Origin: an uncultured Eubacteriales bacterium
Lineage (GTDB): Bacteria; Bacillota; Clostridia; Oscillospirales; CAG-272
Reading direction: 5' to 3'
Assembly (NCBI GenBank): GCA_934489945.1
Contig: CAKSSY010000018.1
Span: 1 to 29,223, forward strand
Length of the DNA stretch: 29,223 nucleotides
In this document: in pieces, positions 8,319 through 16,085 of the stretch
Position numbering within the stretch: the first letter of the stretch is position 1
Layout of the letters: every line of letters begins with the position of its first letter
The notes under the pieces: generated by a model
Database searches by the model: none
What the model was told of the DNA's origin: nothing
What the model saw: the letters and a program-made list of their open reading frames with translations, nothing else
Made by a program: the position numbers and the translations under genes

Positions 8319-10112
8319 TTATTTTATGAGTCCGCTCTCTTTGAGCAGTATTTCAATATCCGTCCCCTGAACCTTCTTCATCACAATTCTGAGAAGCTCC
8401 TTTTCCTTGAGGGAGAGTTTGGCATCCGTTATCGGCTTTTTGTCTATAGCATAGTAGCAGGCACGCAGAATCTCGCGAACATCGTATTTACTGCCCCATA
8501 CCTCCGGTACGCCGCGATCAATATCAAGCAGTGTATAAACAGATTCCATACCCGTTCGCATGGAATATTCCGTTGTAAAGATCGTGTCGCGGGGTGTTTC
8601 GGCAAACTGACCGATGAAAGCAAAATTTACGGCTCCATCCGGCACAACCTTCGGACGGTCGGATTCCTTTCTCGGCTGGAAGAAGGCATTGATATAAGGC
8701 ATATAGCATGTTGTAGTATTGCACGCATCCTTTGCAAGCGTATCGATTTTCTCCGCAGGTACACCGATATGATAAAGCCATTCGCGACAAACTTCTTCTC
8801 CAGTGCAATCACGCATAGCCTTCTTTACATAGTTGCCTTCCTTATTGGTATTGAGGGAGTACAGCCATACAAGAACCATATTCTTGTCCTGAGATTTGAA
8901 CTGAGGCTGGCGATTTATTGTCCACGAGAGATACCAATTTTCCGTGCTGTCCTTGACGGTTACGATGCCTCCTGTTGTAACCTTGCCCGCACGAGGATCG
9001 CGCTTGCATACATTTATGATATGCTTTATAACCTCTTCATCTGAAGTGGCAACAGTAGCACTCATCCAGTTTGTGGCATCAATATTGCCGCAGAATTTAT
9101 CGGGATTGCCGTACTCGCCGTTCTTCGCCTGTGCCGCAATAGCCTTCCACATATCCCATGATTCGCCGTAGCCGTTCTTTATACCGGAAAGGTCGGGCGC
9201 ATGGGTCTGATCGCCATAGCACGATGTGTCTGTACAACAACCGTTTGTGATGAATACGAGGTCATCCTCAATAAGGTCAATCGTCTGTTCCCTGCCGTCC
9301 TTTACATATACAATCTGCTTTGCAATCTTTCTGTCGCCTTCGGTTTCAATGATAACATTCTTTACATCCATACCGTATTCTATGCGAACACCGTGAGACT
9401 CAAGATACTTCACAAGGGGCAGTATCATGCTCTCATATTGATTATACTTTGTAAAACGCAGTGCACTGAAATCGGGAAGCCCGTCTATATGATGAACATA
9501 CCGGCAAAGATAACGCTTCATTTCAAGCGCGCTGGACCAACGCTGAAAAGCAAACATTGTCTGCCAATAGAGCCAGAAGTTTGTCTTCCAGAACGACTCG
9601 GGAAGAACCTCGGAAATCTTTTTGTCCTCAAGGTCTTTCTCGGGCGTGAGAAACAGCTTTGAGAGAGCCATTGCCGATTCCTTATCGAGAGCAAACTTTT
9701 TGTCCGTATGCGCATCCTCGCCGCGGTTTACGGTAGCACGACAGAGAGAGTAGTTCGGGTCATGCTTGTTGAGCCAATAGTATTCGTCAAGCACGGATAT
9801 ATCCGGCGTCTCTATCGAGGGAACGTCGCGGAAGGTATCCCACATCACCTCAAAATGATTATCCATTTCGCGTCCTCCACGCATATAAAAGCCCTTGGTT
9901 ATATCCTTGCGTCCGTCGCAGCTACCGCCTGCAAGCTCCAATTTCTCCAAAAGATGGATGTGCTCTCCCTTCATCTGTCCATCACGGACAAGGTAAAAAG
10001 CAGCCGTGAGTCCGGCAAGTCCCGTGCCTATGATATAAGCGGATTTTTTATCCACATCCTTCGGCTTCTCCGGGCGTGCGAATGATTCATAAGTTCCTGC
10101 TGAGTAATACAT
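8319..10112 (-). CDS. ohyA: Oleate hydratase (FAD-dependent, MCRA family)
   Basis: 597 residues, the usual length of the myosin-cross-reactive-antigen/oleate hydratase family. These enzymes add water to the cis-9 double bond of unsaturated fatty acids, giving 10-hydroxy fatty acids, and act at the membrane surface. The FAD-binding Rossmann motif GTGLAG lies at residues 29-34, LEKLELAGGSCDG at about 55-67, and RGGREMDNHFE at 78-88. The Glu at 82 matches the water-activating Glu of characterised hydratases. NGCCTDTSCYG and QTHAP lie mid-protein, and the C-terminal helical lid region is present, so it looks complete. AGGAGG seven bases before the ATG fixes the start. It lies just downstream of a TetR-family gene but has its own promoter. 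In gut bacteria this family is linked to detoxifying host or dietary unsaturated fatty acids. Confidence 0.95.
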   Translation of the reverse strand: MYYSAGTYESFARPEKPKDVDKKSAYIIGTGLAGLTAAFYLVRDGQMKGEHIHLLEKLELAGGSCDGRKDITKGFYMRGGREMDNHFEVMWDTFRDVPSIETPDISVLDEYYWLNKHDPNYSLCRATVNRGEDAHTDKKFALDKESAMALSKLFLTPEKDLEDKKISEVLPESFWKTNFWLYWQTMFAFQRWSSALEMKRYLCRYVHHIDGLPDFSALRFTKYNQYESMILPLVKYLESHGVRIEYGMDVKNVIIETEGDRKIAKQIVYVKDGREQTIDLIEDDLVFITNGCCTDTSCYGDQTHAPDLSGIKNGYGESWDMWKAIAAQAKNGEYGNPDKFCGNIDATNWMSATVATSDEEVIKHIINVCKRDPRAGKVTTGGIVTVKDSTENWYLSWTINRQPQFKSQDKNMVLVWLYSLNTNKEGNYVKKAMRDCTGEEVCREWLYHIGVPAEKIDTLAKDACNTTTCYMPYINAFFQPRKESDRPKVVPDGAVNFAFIGQFAETPRDTIFTTEYSMRTGMESVYTLLDIDRGVPEVWGSKYDVREILRACYYAIDKKPITDAKLSLKEKELLRIVMKKVQGTDIEILLKESGLIK

Positions 10113-10145
10113 GGAAAACCTCCTGAAAAATTATTTTATGACTAT

Positions 10146-10173
10146 ATTATAGCCCGTTTTTCGGAAGTTACAA
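10146..10173 (-). promoter_or_regulatory. Promoter of the oleate hydratase gene
   Basis: Minus strand: TTGTAA (10173-10168), a 16-nt spacer and TATAAT (10151-10146). The spacer contains the small imperfect palindrome CCGAAAAACGG, a weak candidate operator for the adjacent TetR protein. The promoter lies just beyond the tetR terminator, so the two genes are transcribed separately. Confidence 0.6.
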
Positions 10174-10178
10174 TAAAC

Positions 10179-10217
10179 AAAAAAAGCACTGTGATAAATG
10201 CTTTATCACAGTGCTTT
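10179..10217 (-). terminator. Terminator of the TetR-family gene
   Basis: Perfect 16-bp inverted repeat: AAAGCACTGTGATAAA (10183-10198) and TTTATCACAGTGCTTT (10202-10217) with only a 3-nt loop, followed on the minus strand by seven T. The arm length is unusual for a terminator. The dyad lies only 10 bp beyond the -35 of the oleate hydratase promoter, so a second role as a protein-binding dyad cannot be excluded. Confidence 0.8.
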
Positions 10218-10260
10218 CATGTGTAAAAAATTTTATCATATCGGCTTTTCTGATAGAAAT

Positions 10261-10815
10261 TCATATTTTGAAGCGGGACAGTGCATTGGAAACGGAATCT
10301 TTTATCAGGATTGACAGCTTGTCAACCATGAGCCTCGGATCTGCTTTCATCCCATCCTTGATCCAGTCGAGCATGATGCCTATAAATATATAAGAATAAA
10401 CGCGAGCAATAAACTTTTTATCCTCTTCACGGACAGTTATTCCATCGGATTGCTCATCTATCACACCCATAATGAGATTGTCTGTCAGTGGCTTGAGATA
10501 CTTTTCCACCTGCTCACGATCAACGCAGTTGTAAACGTTCATTATGAAAGGCTTATTTTCAAGTACCGCGTCAAAAATGTTGAGCAATCCCTCCTGCCAG
10601 GTATCGTGCGTTTTCTTTTCCTCCAGTGCCCTACGCGCATCTTCAAGACATGACCATTCTACAAGATCGTAAATATCCTTGAAATGATAATAGAAGGTCA
10701 TGCGGTTTATACCGCAATCCTCGGCTATATCGTTTATTGTGATTTTGGTAAGCGGTTTTTGGAGCAGCAAATTTTTCAACGATCTTTCAAGTGCTCTTTT
10801 TGTTATTTGCGACAT
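10261..10815 (-). CDS. TetR/AcrR-family transcriptional regulator
   Basis: 184 residues from the ATG at 10815, which has GGAGGG five bases upstream. A longer reading frame from a TTG at 10836 lacks a ribosome site. The N-terminal helix-turn-helix (KITINDIAEDCGINRMTFYYHFKDIYDLVEW, here split for reference at residues about 26-56) is typical of the family, close to DhaS-like members. The C-terminal all-helical part (about 70-184) would bind the ligand, with an aromatic and hydrophobic stretch (ARVYSYIFIGIMLDWIKDG). It is located directly upstream of the oleate hydratase gene on the same strand, so it probably represses that gene and senses fatty acids. That is inferred from position. It has its own promoter and terminator. 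Confidence 0.9.
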   Translation of the reverse strand: MSQITKRALERSLKNLLLQKPLTKITINDIAEDCGINRMTFYYHFKDIYDLVEWSCLEDARRALEEKKTHDTWQEGLLNIFDAVLENKPFIMNVYNCVDREQVEKYLKPLTDNLIMGVIDEQSDGITVREEDKKFIARVYSYIFIGIMLDWIKDGMKADPRLMVDKLSILIKDSVSNALSRFKI

Positions 10816-10875
10816 TTTTCCCTCCGAGAATATCAAGTTTCCGGGTCTTTATATGCCTGCGATGTGTTTTTATAA

Positions 10876-10904
10876 ATTATACCTTACATTTTTGTGATTT
10901 TCAA
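10876..10904 (-). promoter_or_regulatory. Promoter of the TetR-family gene
   Basis: Minus strand: TTGAAA (10904-10899), a 17-nt spacer and TATAAT (10881-10876). Transcription would begin near 10869, giving a leader of about 54 nt. Confidence 0.65.
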
Positions 10905-10949
10905 CAACAAAATTATTAACTTTATTTTATATAAGTCTCTTGCCTCTCC

Positions 10950-11035
10950 CTTTGCCGCCATTCGCGGGCAAAGCAAGCCATTATGACTATTGGCTTGTAT
11001 TTTCGCTTAAAAACTGCCAGTTTAAGTTTTGGCAG
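10950..11035. repeat. Three consecutive stem-loops, each with a 10-nt loop
   Basis: Hairpin 1 is CTTTGCC (10950-10956) with GGCAAAG (10967-10973). Hairpin 2 abuts it directly: CAAGCCA (10974-10980) with TGGCTTG (10991-10997). Hairpin 3 is CTGCCA (11014-11019) with TGGCAG (11030-11035). All arms are perfect and all loops are exactly 10 nt, although the arm sequences differ. The block lies in the gene-free stretch 10816-11138, between the tetR promoter and the terminator of the glycan operon. I find no coding frame there and do not recognise a known RNA class. Confidence 0.6.
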
Positions 11036-11054
11036 ATTCTTGGTATCGGGGCGC

Positions 11055-11112
11055 AAAAAAGCACCATGTAAATAAAAACAAAGAAATCTCTCTGTTTGTA
11101 TTTACACGGTGC
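11055..11112 (-). terminator. Terminator of the exopolysaccharide operon
   Basis: Long imperfect hairpin: GCACC-A-TGTAAATA (11061-11074) pairs with TATTTACA-C-GGTGC (11099-11112) with one mismatch. An inner stem AACA/TGTT may extend it. On the minus strand it is followed by six T. It lies just after the last readable remnant of the glycan operon. Confidence 0.75.
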
Positions 11113-11138
11113 CGAATTCGCAGTGATGTTCCTTGCCT

Positions 11139-11411
11139 TCAAGTGCATCGAACATAGTGGCATCTACTGTTGTCGCTTTTCGCAACGATAAATCGCAGTC
11201 TACATTTTGCTCTCAAGGTTGTTGCCGTTTTCGTCAAGCAGTCCGTTTTTTTCAGTGCAAGTACAAGCAAATGTATGACATCATGCTTTTTGGCAATCGA
11301 AGTGATTTCCGGTAAAATGTCGGGGCTGTATAGTGAAATTTCTTCATCCGGAAGAAGATCGCCGCAAACTGCCGAACGAAGCAGCGCAAACATCCCCCTT
11401 ACCTTATTCAT
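11139..11411 (-). pseudogene. Truncated nucleotidyltransferase-family remnant
   Basis: A 90-residue frame from ATG 11411. Its first ~55 residues (FALLRSAVCGDLLPDEE, then IAKKHDVIHLLVLALKKT) resemble the N-terminus of the uncharacterised nucleotidyltransferase family often found in glycan clusters, whose members usually have over 300 residues. The tail (after TKTATT) is unlike the family, and the frame stops at 11139. The core nucleotidyltransferase motifs (GSD, DxD) are absent. A second short frame ending in the following hairpin (MFDALEGKEHHCEF) may be another remnant. I therefore read it as the 5' stump of a deleted gene at the end of the glycan operon. A small functional protein is possible but less likely. 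Confidence 0.5.
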
Positions 11412-11475
11412 ATATTCTCTTCTTTCAGTACCCCTCTCCGCGGAAAATACCAGTCGGCAACCACAGACCCGCTGT

Positions 11476-12638
11476 TCAAAAGAACTTTTTGCGCAGAGCT
11501 TTCAGTTTTTTGCGGATACGAAAAGTTTTTCCCATTCTTGTATAGCGTTTCATAATGTAATCAAAACCACGCCGATTGTAATCCGACCAAAACGTCTCAT
11601 ATTCGTCGGGGCGCGCTGCCGGACGGGAAAGCACGGAATTGTATTGCGATATTTTCTCTATATTCGCCGGGACGGTTTCAAAACAATCCTTCACGGTATT
11701 CCAAAAGGCTTCTCCTTTTTCCGTATTGATCAAAACCTGAGATATACCGTACGCATCGCCAAAATCTTTGTTGATATGTTCAATCTCCCAACAGTCTCCT
11801 ATCGTGATATCCGCACATCGATGAAACGAATCGAATTTACACGAAAAACAACTTTCTCTCATATTAACGCGAGAACCGAACAAAGATCCGAAAGCCTGAA
11901 GCTCTTTCGTTTTATACAGCTCCGTACCGTCCTGAAATACCACACGATGACAGTATATATTCGACCATCCGTTTCTCTCGTCGCGAAAACAGTATTCTTT
12001 CGGCTGCCCGTACCTGTTCTTAAGATGCCGAATGTAATCCGCCCAAATTTGCGGACTCGGAACCCCGTAGCACAAGATTTCAACCAGCAACAGACTATCC
12101 GTATCAATTTTCTTTTGCAAACAATAGTTCTTTACCGCCGCCACCTGACAGGGGGTTCCGGTAAACAATACACGCGTTTGGTTTTCAAGTTTTTCTTTGA
12201 TATCCGCGAAACATTCCGAAATATCACTCTGTACATATTTCGATCCTTGATATTTCAAACATCCGTCCATTTCCGCTGCGGCACTGTGTGCAACCGTCAG
12301 ATTCTGCTGATAAGCCGCTCCATAGGTGATACCCCCCGTATAATTGCGGTTGCGAGGGGGAAGAAAACACCGCCTGAGGTGCTTCTCTTTCTTTCCTCAA
12401 TATTTTTGTTTTTCACCAACATTACCGCAATCGGTCTTTTATCCGACTTTACTGCATCCGCACAAATCACAGGACATGTCTTGACGCACAATCCGCAATC
12501 GGTACAAGCATTTCGATCGATAGTCGGGAACGAAAACCCGTTGCCGGACGTTATTTTTATGGCTTGACGCGGGCAAATGCTCACACATGCCATACAGCCG
12601 CAACAATTCGACTTTAACTCATTAACTGCACATTTCAT
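11476..12638 (-). pseudogene. Coenzyme F420 hydrogenase/dehydrogenase beta-subunit-like ferredoxin protein, frameshifted
   Basis: Two overlapping-context frames together make one ~390-residue protein. The first part (ATG at 12638, after AAAGGAAAC) carries two 4Fe-4S motifs: CCGCMACVSICP at about 12-23 and CTDCGLCVKTCP. It then has STSGGVF and shifts out of frame at a run of six G (plus-strand C 12332-12337), ending early near 12297. One extra G restores RGGITYGAAY and leads into the second part (to 11476), with TGTPCQVAAVKNY, CYGVPSPQIWADYI and GDCWEIEHINKDFG, all typical of this family. The family is regularly found beside polysaccharide pyruvyl transferase-family genes in glycan clusters, and one lies at 18411-19508; its exact reaction is not established. 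The shift may be decay, slippage-based on/off switching or a sequence error. The TTG at 12680 is not the likely start. Confidence 0.85.
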
Positions 12639-12676
12639 TTTTGTTTCCTTTCTTTTGTTAAATCCGGACATTTCCG

Positions 12677-13915
12677 TCAATCTCTTCTGAAAATGTCTCT
12701 TGTATAAACCTTGTCGGCTACATCGTCAAGGCAAACATCATATCGGTTTGCAATAATAGCGTTGCACGTCTTTTTGAATTTTTCAAGATCATTTACAATT
12801 TCGCTGCCGAAGAATGTTTCGCCGTCTTTTAATGTCGGCTCGTAAATCACAACTTTCGCACCTTTGGCTTTGATACGCTTCATTACCCCCTGAATGGAGG
12901 ATTGACGGAAGTTATCAGAATTGGATTTCATCGTCAGCCGATATACGCCAATCGTAACAGGTGTTTCCTTTGCCTTATTGTAAGAGTTATTTTCTTCATA
13001 TCCGTAATAACCCGCCATACGGAGTACACGGTCGGCAATAAAGTCCTTGCGAGTACGGTTGGATTCCACAATAGCCTCAATCAGATTTTCCGGCACATCG
13101 GCATAATTGGCAAGGAGTTGTTTTGTGTCCTTGGGCAAACAATAACCACCGTAACCGAATGAAGGGTTGTTATAGTGATTGCCAATCCGCGGGTCAAGAC
13201 ACACGCCGTCAATGATCTGCTTCGTGTCCAGTCCTTTCATTTCGGCATAGGTGTCAAGCTCATTGAAATAGGACACCCGCAGTGCAAGATAGGTGTTGGC
13301 AAACAGCTTTACGGCTTCTGCTTCGGTGAAACCCATAATCCGCGTGTCGATATTCTCCTTGATCGCGCCCTCCTGCAAGAGCTTTGCAAAATCATTTGCG
13401 GCTTTAACAAGTCTCTCGTCACTCATATCCGTCCCGACAATGATTCGGCTGGGATAGAGGTTGTCGTAGAGTGCTTTTGATTCGCGGAGAAACTCAGGGC
13501 TGAAAATAATATTCTTGCAATGATATTTTTCCCTGACTGCAGCCGTAAACCCGACGGGAATGGTGGACTTTATAACCATAATCGCATTCGGGCTGTATTG
13601 CATCACCAGCCGGATAACCGATTCGACCGCAGAGGTATCAAAGAAATTCTTCTGACTGTCGTAATTGGTCGGCGCGGCGATTACAACAAAATCCGCGTCC
13701 TTGTATGCGCTTTCTGCATCAAGTGTTGCCACAAGATCAAGCTCTTTTTCCGCAAGATACTTTTCTATGTACTCGTCCTGTATGGGCGATTTTCTGTGGT
13801 TAATCAATTCCACCTTTTCGGGAATAATGTCAACTGCTTTTACTTTGTTGTGCTGTGCCAAAAGCACCGATATTGACAAACCGACGTAACCGGTTCCGGC
13901 AACTGCGATATTCAT
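12677..13915 (-). CDS. ugd: UDP-glucose 6-dehydrogenase
   Basis: 412 residues from the ATG at 13915. The ATG at 13921 overlaps the flippase stop as ATGA, but the GAGGA site is better spaced for 13915. The enzyme oxidises UDP-glucose to UDP-glucuronate with two NAD+. NAD-binding motif GTGYVGL lies at residues 7-13. STIPVGFT and FSPEFLRES are present, and catalytic Cys259 lies in GYGGYCLPKDT. Length and motif order are normal for the UDP-glucose/GDP-mannose dehydrogenase family. The UDP-glucuronate it makes fits the D-glucuronyl C5-epimerase at 21848-22747 in the same operon, so specificity for UDP-glucose is the best guess, although UDP-N-acetyl-hexosamine dehydrogenases share the same motifs. 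Confidence 0.92.
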   Translation of the reverse strand: MNIAVAGTGYVGLSISVLLAQHNKVKAVDIIPEKVELINHRKSPIQDEYIEKYLAEKELDLVATLDAESAYKDADFVVIAAPTNYDSQKNFFDTSAVESVIRLVMQYSPNAIMVIKSTIPVGFTAAVREKYHCKNIIFSPEFLRESKALYDNLYPSRIIVGTDMSDERLVKAANDFAKLLQEGAIKENIDTRIMGFTEAEAVKLFANTYLALRVSYFNELDTYAEMKGLDTKQIIDGVCLDPRIGNHYNNPSFGYGGYCLPKDTKQLLANYADVPENLIEAIVESNRTRKDFIADRVLRMAGYYGYEENNSYNKAKETPVTIGVYRLTMKSNSDNFRQSSIQGVMKRIKAKGAKVVIYEPTLKDGETFFGSEIVNDLEKFKKTCNAIIANRYDVCLDDVADKVYTRDIFRRD

Positions 13916-13917
13916 AT

Positions 13918-15378
13918 TCATTTCCTCACACTATTTCTTTTCAGGATTTTTCCCGCTAACTGCGCCACAGACACTGCCAAATTCTTTACATCTGTATAAT
14001 TAAGCGCAATGACCCCCACACATAACAGCAAATAAAATATATAGGAGCCGGGAATCTCATAAACAATCAATAAGCAACCTGTAATGGCAAGAACATAGGT
14101 AACTATAGTTTGTGGCAAACGGATCTTCACTTTTACCAACTTTTGAATGGTGTACATTCTGACCACCCACGTGACAAGAAAACTTGCCGCTGTTGCGATA
14201 GAAGCTCCCACGACGCCGATCGTATTTATCAAAACAAGATTCAAAATAATGTTGATCACCGCGCCGATTGCAACCGACACAAACAACTGTCCCGTTTTTT
14301 TGTAAGCACGAAACGCCGATGCCAGAAAACCACACAAGCAAGAAAAAAATGCTGACAAGGTAAGAAACGGTATGTGTCGCCATGCAGAATAATAGCTTGG
14401 GTCAAACAAAATCGACGACGCAATTTTCGACAGTGGGATCATCAATAAGCATCCGATAAGTGAAACAATGTGCATATTTCCATACACCTTGGTGTAATAT
14501 GCGGATTCATCGGCATCGTTTACATTGGAAATTGCCGACAGTTGCCACGCTTGCGTAAAGATGGATAAAATCGCAGTCAACAAAGAGGGAATTTTGTTTG
14601 CAACACTGAAAATACCGGAAGCACTCAGTCCTTCTCCTGCCGGCAAAAGTCCGATAAGCATATATTTGTTGATATACATATTGATAGACCACGCAAGGAG
14701 TGTAGGGATCATGGGAATACTGTATTTCAGCATTTCCATGAGAAGTTTTCCGTCCAATGCAAAAGGAAACAGAAGTTTGTATATACCGCCGACAAAAAAC
14801 ATCAGCACGGTCGGTACGGCAAACCCAATGATAATACTCAGCAAATATCCTTCAAGCCCCGTCTTGGCAATCAGCAAAAAATAGATATTGCACAGGATAA
14901 CCGTAATGGTCTGCACGATTCCTTGAATCGCGAACAGTTTGGTTTTCTCCAGTCCCTTAACAAAATTAGAAAAACACAAGTGAATGTTATACATGGCGTA
15001 AGTCGAGACAAAATACCACCAGTACCGGGAAAGCTGTAATGAAATCTCCGAGTCCATCATGGCAATGATGGGATAAAAGGCAAGCAACAGCAAAACGGAG
15101 AGGACAGTTATCATTACCGAGTTTCCGAGCACCGCCTTTTTAGAGCAATTTTTGTCCAACGCATAACGTAAAGTTGCGTCCGTAATCGCTAAGGTCAGTA
15201 CGGGATAGATTAGATTTACTGTTGTATTGATTAAATCGGCAATACCATATTCTTCCGTCAGCAAGACCGCCGTATATAGCGGGGTCAATAAAAACACAAG
15301 AATTTTGGAACCGAATGTGCTGATACCAAACAGGATGGTATCAGTTGCCAGTCTCCTTGTTTTTGATGGTGTGGACAT
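13918..15378 (-). CDS. wzx: Wzx-type polysaccharide flippase (MOP superfamily)
   Basis: 486 residues, very hydrophobic, with about 12-14 predicted membrane helices. The N-terminal signature TILFGISTFGSKILVFLL followed by TPLYTAVLLTEEYGIADLI is typical of polysaccharide/oligosaccharide flippases. These carry the undecaprenyl-linked repeat unit to the outer face of the membrane for polymerisation. ATG at 15378 with AGGGGAT upstream; the C-terminus is basic (KILKRNSVRK). It overlaps the ugd start region, so the two are probably translationally coupled. Together with the Wzy-like protein at 19510-20745 it points to a Wzx/Wzy-dependent pathway. Substrate specificity cannot be read from the sequence. 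Confidence 0.9.
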   Translation of the reverse strand: MSTPSKTRRLATDTILFGISTFGSKILVFLLTPLYTAVLLTEEYGIADLINTTVNLIYPVLTLAITDATLRYALDKNCSKKAVLGNSVMITVLSVLLLLAFYPIIAMMDSEISLQLSRYWWYFVSTYAMYNIHLCFSNFVKGLEKTKLFAIQGIVQTITVILCNIYFLLIAKTGLEGYLLSIIIGFAVPTVLMFFVGGIYKLLFPFALDGKLLMEMLKYSIPMIPTLLAWSINMYINKYMLIGLLPAGEGLSASGIFSVANKIPSLLTAILSIFTQAWQLSAISNVNDADESAYYTKVYGNMHIVSLIGCLLMIPLSKIASSILFDPSYYSAWRHIPFLTLSAFFSCLCGFLASAFRAYKKTGQLFVSVAIGAVINIILNLVLINTIGVVGASIATAASFLVTWVVRMYTIQKLVKVKIRLPQTIVTYVLAITGCLLIVYEIPGSYIFYLLLCVGVIALNYTDVKNLAVSVAQLAGKILKRNSVRK

Positions 15379-15399
15379 AACTATCCCCTTTTCATATGC

Positions 15400-16062
15400 T
15401 TATAGAACATCTTTTCCTCTTCCGAAAAAATGTTCTTCCAACATCAGGCACAGGCAATGATAAATCGGCAAATGAAGCTCCTGAACCTTATATGTTTCTG
15501 TTTGCGGAACACGGATGCAGACATCGGAAATTGCCGAAAGCCTGCTTTCTTTTTCACCGGTAAGTCCGATCACCTTCATACCTTTTGCCCGTGCAGTGAC
15601 AGCCGCATACAAAATATTTTTGCTGTTTCCGGAAGTCGATATTCCCAAGAAAACATCTCCGGTTTTACCGTAACCGTAAAGCTGCTGGGCAAAACACAAA
15701 AGAGGTTCACAATCATTCATGTACGCAGTTGTCAGTGCCAAATGACCATCCAGAGCGATCGCCGGCAAAGCCCCCTGAAGATGATTTGACAACACCTCTC
15801 CCAACGTTGCATCAACCGAACACAACGCACTTGCAAAACCCGGTTCTACGCGCCTGTCCAAAACAAAGCTCTTCATAAGTTCTCCCACAATATGTTCGGA
15901 ATCTGCCGCCGAACCGCCGTTTCCGGCAATCAGGAGCTTTCCCTGCTTTTCATAGCACTCTGCCAACACCTCAAACGCTGCCCAAATGTTTTCTTTGACC
16001 GATTCCAGCTCAGGGTAACGCTGCAATAAGGTACGGATATGCGCCTCTACCGACTTTTTCAT
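15400..16062 (-). CDS. gmhA: Sedoheptulose-7-phosphate isomerase
   Basis: 220 residues from ATG 16062. An in-frame upstream extension overlaps the preceding gene and is not supported. The protein has a single SIS domain with IAGNGGSAADSEHIVGEL at about 45-62, GISTSGNSKNIL near 132-143 and VQELHLPIYH near the C-terminus, containing the Glu and His expected for the catalytic pair of GmhA. It converts sedoheptulose 7-phosphate to D-glycero-D-manno-heptose 7-phosphate, the first step of heptose nucleotide synthesis. It follows the HddC-GmhB fusion by 23 nt, so the pathway genes lie together: hddA, hddC-gmhB, gmhA. Confidence 0.92.
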   Translation of the reverse strand: MKKSVEAHIRTLLQRYPELESVKENIWAAFEVLAECYEKQGKLLIAGNGGSAADSEHIVGELMKSFVLDRRVEPGFASALCSVDATLGEVLSNHLQGALPAIALDGHLALTTAYMNDCEPLLCFAQQLYGYGKTGDVFLGISTSGNSKNILYAAVTARAKGMKVIGLTGEKESRLSAISDVCIRVPQTETYKVQELHLPIYHCLCLMLEEHFFGRGKDVL

Positions 16063-16085
16063 AAATATGCACTTCCTCTCATTGA

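Noticed and set aside
10815..10836. N-terminal extension of the TetR protein from a TTG
   Set aside because: GGAGGG is ideally spaced for the ATG at 10815; the extension has no ribosome site.
10950..11112. CRISPR-like or integron-like array
   Set aside because: The stem-loops differ in sequence, there are no direct repeats with regular spacers, and no cas or integron integrase genes are present.
11170..12567. Open frame of 465 codons on the plus strand
   Set aside because: It lies antisense to the frameshifted F420-hydrogenase-like gene and the nucleotidyltransferase stump, shows no family motif, is rich in Arg/Phe/Ser as antisense frames are, and has no good ribosome site.
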